Source of the DNA: a virus
IMG/VR virus record: IMGVR_UViG_3300032242_002041
Span: 1 to 64,000 of that record
Reading direction: 5' to 3' (one strand)
Length of the DNA stretch: 64,000 nucleotides
In this document: piece after piece, positions 61,721 to 64,000 of the stretch
Layout of the letters: every line of letters starts with the position of its first letter
Position numbering within the stretch: the first letter of the stretch is position 1
Notes under the pieces: model-generated
Databases searched by the model: none
The model's input: the letters and a program-made list of their open reading frames with translations, nothing else
Told to the model about the DNA's origin: nothing
Program-made: the position numbers and the translations under genes

Positions 61721-63222
61721 AGATTCTTATTATACACGTATCCCATGGCTTTTGCAATCTCAAAATGGTTTTCTGAAAAGTTTTCATTTCTAATTTGATC
61801 AAACCATCTAACTCGATTATTAAACTTAGCACCATCGCTGTCTGGTAGCGTTTTTATAATTTCCAATACCTTTTGTATTTCGTTCCAGGGATGGTCTTTG
61901 AATTTGTTAAACATTAATTCCTTAGCGTCTTTGGTTAAATTATTCAATTCAACACCAGGGCCACGCACATGACTAACAAATAACGGAAACCCGTGTTGTT
62001 GTGCCCAGTTGTATACTTGATCAATGTAATACACGTTCATAATACTGATGGTAGGCATAATACTGATAGAAAGATTTGGTAAATTTAATTCTTTGATTCT
62101 GAGAATATTTGCCTCAACATCTTTCCAACTGCCGCCTCGTTGTAACTCAAACTGTTTTTCAACAGCATCAATACTAAAATGTATATCAACCAATTTAAAA
62201 TCTGGCCAGTAAGGTAATAACTGTTCGGGCCATATAGACCCGTTACTGTTATAGTGCAATCTGATATGCGTGGAGTGCCCTTGATCAACAGCTAGCTCTA
62301 GCACTTTTTTAAATTTTTTTATTAAAAATGGTTCGCCGCCAAACATGTCAATGTTTTGAATTCTTGGAAGCAACTCAACCATTTGATTAATAAAACTATC
62401 ACTTTCACTCCAGTTGTCTTGTAAAACCAGCGGGATTCCTTGATACTTGTGTTCCTCTAATGCAAACAGTGAGCTGCTCTCGCCGTTGCATACACGACAT
62501 TTAAAATTGCAAGTGTTATTAAACTTAAGATCAATGGTTGATATTTCAGGATCATCCAAAAACTTAGTTAAAAAATCTTTTTTTGTACGTTTTATATTAT
62601 GCATACGTATTGAAGTTAAGTTTTTATCTTCAACTTTCCAACAGGAGCTACATTCTGCTGGTTTCCTGCCAGCTAAGAATTCTGCCCGCAATTGTGTTGC
62701 AACCTCACTGTGAAATGCCTGTTCCAGCGTTGTAGTTTTAATATTGCCCAAACTTAAATTTTTGATCATACAACAAGGTGTAATATCACCAGTTGAACGG
62801 ATTTCTAAATTGGTCCAGGGTATTGAGCAAATAGTATCGGGCAGCATATTTGAATCAACCACTTTGTGGGTAGGACCAAGAGCAACTTCTTGAAATCCAA
62901 CAGGAATTGGATCTGTTGAAAACTGCCGGCACGATGATGCCACTAGATCCTTTAATTCAGCAGGACCGCAGATTAATATAAACCAGTTGCTAATATCAAT
63001 AAAGTTAATTGTTTCATACAGATTTTGCAAGAACTGCTCAGATAGGTGTTGCGAAGTGTAAAATACAATACGATCGTCGGCATTGTAACTCTCTTGATAT
63101 ACACTGTCTAGTGCTTTAAACAATCCATTAGGAGTGGCTGATAGCTTTCCTAAATCGTGTATCAGCTTGACATTAAATTTTTCTTTCAGTTGACTTTCGA
63201 GATCATCCGGCGAAATAATCAT
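61717..63222 (-). CDS. Twitch-domain radical SAM enzyme
   Basis: The 501-residue protein has the radical SAM motif at C238, C242 and C245 (NTCNFKCRVCNGES), FGGEPFLIKKF after it, and HFSIDAVEKQ. A twitch-like Cys set lies before it, not after: C132 (ICSIPWTN), C150/C151 (ITPCCMI) and C191/C194 (CSSCWK). This order fits twitch-domain radical SAM proteins seen in phages. Residues 1-120 are a separate alpha/beta domain. It overlaps both gp47 and gp46 by 4 nt, so it is made together with them. The substrate is unknown. Confidence 0.85.
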   Translation of the reverse strand: MIISPDDLESQLKEKFNVKLIHDLGKLSATPNGLFKALDSVYQESYNADDRIVFYTSQHLSEQFLQNLYETINFIDISNWFILICGPAELKDLVASSCRQFSTDPIPVGFQEVALGPTHKVVDSNMLPDTICSIPWTNLEIRSTGDITPCCMIKNLSLGNIKTTTLEQAFHSEVATQLRAEFLAGRKPAECSSCWKVEDKNLTSIRMHNIKRTKKDFLTKFLDDPEISTIDLKFNNTCNFKCRVCNGESSSLFALEEHKYQGIPLVLQDNWSESDSFINQMVELLPRIQNIDMFGGEPFLIKKFKKVLELAVDQGHSTHIRLHYNSNGSIWPEQLLPYWPDFKLVDIHFSIDAVEKQFELQRGGSWKDVEANILRIKELNLPNLSISIMPTISIMNVYYIDQVYNWAQQHGFPLFVSHVRGPGVELNNLTKDAKELMFNKFKDHPWNEIQKVLEIIKTLPDSDGAKFNNRVRWFDQIRNENFSENHFEIAKAMGYVYNKNL

Positions 63223-64000
63223 AGGCTCTGATATATTTTTAACAGTAGTTTAGGATCGTAAAACTCTGATTCAATGTTGGTAATCTGATCTGTGACAATC
63301 TGATCCACACTTTCAAACTTAATTTCGCCAGGCGCAAGATCTAAATCCACAGCGGTGCTCTTAATAGGCAACAGGGCCATTTCACGTAGGTTATAGTCTT
63401 TGATGAATGTTTCTTTGATAAAGTTGGCTTCTTCATAGCTGATATCAATGTCTAGTTCTACACGCACATGCATATTGGGTCGAAATATATTGGCACCGTT
63501 GTCAATGGCTTCACTTAACTTCATAACTCGATACAATGGTTGTCCTGGCCAAGCAAAGTATTGCTGTTCTTGCCCCCACTCCAGAACCATCATACCACGA
63601 TTAGCATCGCCAGCATCGGCAAAGTTGTGTGGAAAGCAGTTGCCAATATAGTTGATGTTCTTTTTCTGTTGACGCAAATGGAAGTGCCCGGAGTACACAC
63701 TTTCGACTCCGGTAAAGTTTTCTACTTTGATCTCACCGTGGTCTGGCATTTCTACCATGGCATTCATCTTAAAGTGCGGTAGCTCAAAGTGTCCAAACAT
63801 ATATTTTGCTGACATTTTAGCTAATTTTTTATGATCATCTCCAACCAACCAAGGAGCAATGATAACATCATCCTGTTTAAACCAGTCGTTGACCACAGTA
63901 ATATTGGGCAAGTGTTGTGCCCATTCTGCGCCGTGAATATCACGTTTATCTCTATAGTAAAGATCGTGATTGCCCGGAATAAAGTAAAATTGTTCAAACG
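63219..64000 (-). CDS. gp47: Recombination nuclease subunit gp47 (Mre11/SbcD-like), partial
   Basis: The coding region continues past the right edge; before the internal TTG the frame encodes FYFIPGNHDLYYRDKRDIHG, holding the metallophosphoesterase GNHD motif. GHFELPHF and SVYSGHFHLRQ (GHxH-type motif) follow. It is the nuclease partner of gp46. About 260 C-terminal residues are present; the N-terminal metal-binding DxH motif is outside the window. Its stop overlaps the radical SAM gene start (ATGA). Confidence 0.92.
   Translation of the reverse strand, partial: FEQFYFIPGNHDLYYRDKRDIHGAEWAQHLPNITVVNDWFKQDDVIIAPWLVGDDHKKLAKMSAKYMFGHFELPHFKMNAMVEMPDHGEIKVENFTGVESVYSGHFHLRQQKKNINYIGNCFPHNFADAGDANRGMMVLEWGQEQQYFAWPGQPLYRVMKLSEAIDNGANIFRPNMHVRVELDIDISYEEANFIKETFIKDYNLREMALLPIKSTAVDLDLAPGEIKFESVDQIVTDQITNIESEFYDPKLLLKIYQSL

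Overview
The window is a stretch of a large T4-like myovirus genome (T4 superfamily). The evidence is a nearly complete T4-type virion set: terminase small subunit gp16, tail sheath gp18, tail tube gp19, head completion nuclease gp4, neck proteins gp13 and gp14, sheath terminator gp15, portal gp20, prohead protease gp21, scaffold gp22, major capsid gp23, a gp26-like hub/assembly protein and the gp46/gp47 recombination nuclease. Several proteins resemble cyanophage and other aquatic T4-like versions more than T4 itself (long fibres built from short repeats, GIY-YIG homing endonucleases, Nudix, radical SAM genes, DUF6614). No photosynthesis genes or tRNA genes are visible, and the host cannot be named from this window.

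Layout, left to right. 1-4.1 kb: the start of a fibre-like gene, then small virion-associated proteins, three of which begin like T4 internal-head proteins. 4.1-11.5 kb: gp16, a GIY-YIG endonuclease, gp4, tube and tube-initiator-like proteins, and a very large gp18. 11.6-15.4 kb: an HNH protein, dNMP kinase gp1, a DEDDh exonuclease, gp13 and an unknown 381-residue protein. 15.4-18.6 kb, plus strand: gp14, gp15 (with an apparent ATC start) and a Nudix hydrolase. 18.6-44.1 kb: a 25-kb adhesin locus with four giant repeat fibres, a pyocin-knob-like protein, a pirin, four proteins with a doubled GPG motif, and a TPR glycosyltransferase on the plus strand. 44.2-51.7 kb: a homing endonuclease and its remnant, then gp23, gp22, gp21, two core-like proteins and gp20. 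51.8-56.3 kb: a tape measure with a tail-lysozyme domain, divergent from a gp26-like gene with a probable -1 frameshift extension, then three small accessory genes. 56.3-56.7 kb: a structured noncoding stretch. 56.7-64 kb: a GIY-YIG gene, then a translationally coupled set of gp47, a twitch radical SAM enzyme, gp46, three unknown genes (two methyltransferase-like) and a second radical SAM enzyme.

Most transcription runs on the minus strand, with plus-strand islands. T4-late-like boxes of the form NNTAAATA lie before many structural genes. They fall in two classes. Some sit 18-100 nt upstream of a Shine-Dalgarno and start codon. Others sit 4-7 nt (most often exactly 5) upstream of the start codon with no Shine-Dalgarno, which predicts leaderless late mRNAs. 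The most unusual points are this leaderless arrangement, the predicted frameshift at the tail assembly gene, the radical SAM/methyltransferase operon threaded through gp46-gp47, the GPG-tagged small virion proteins, the capsid-targeting-like N-termini, and the pirin embedded in the fibre locus.
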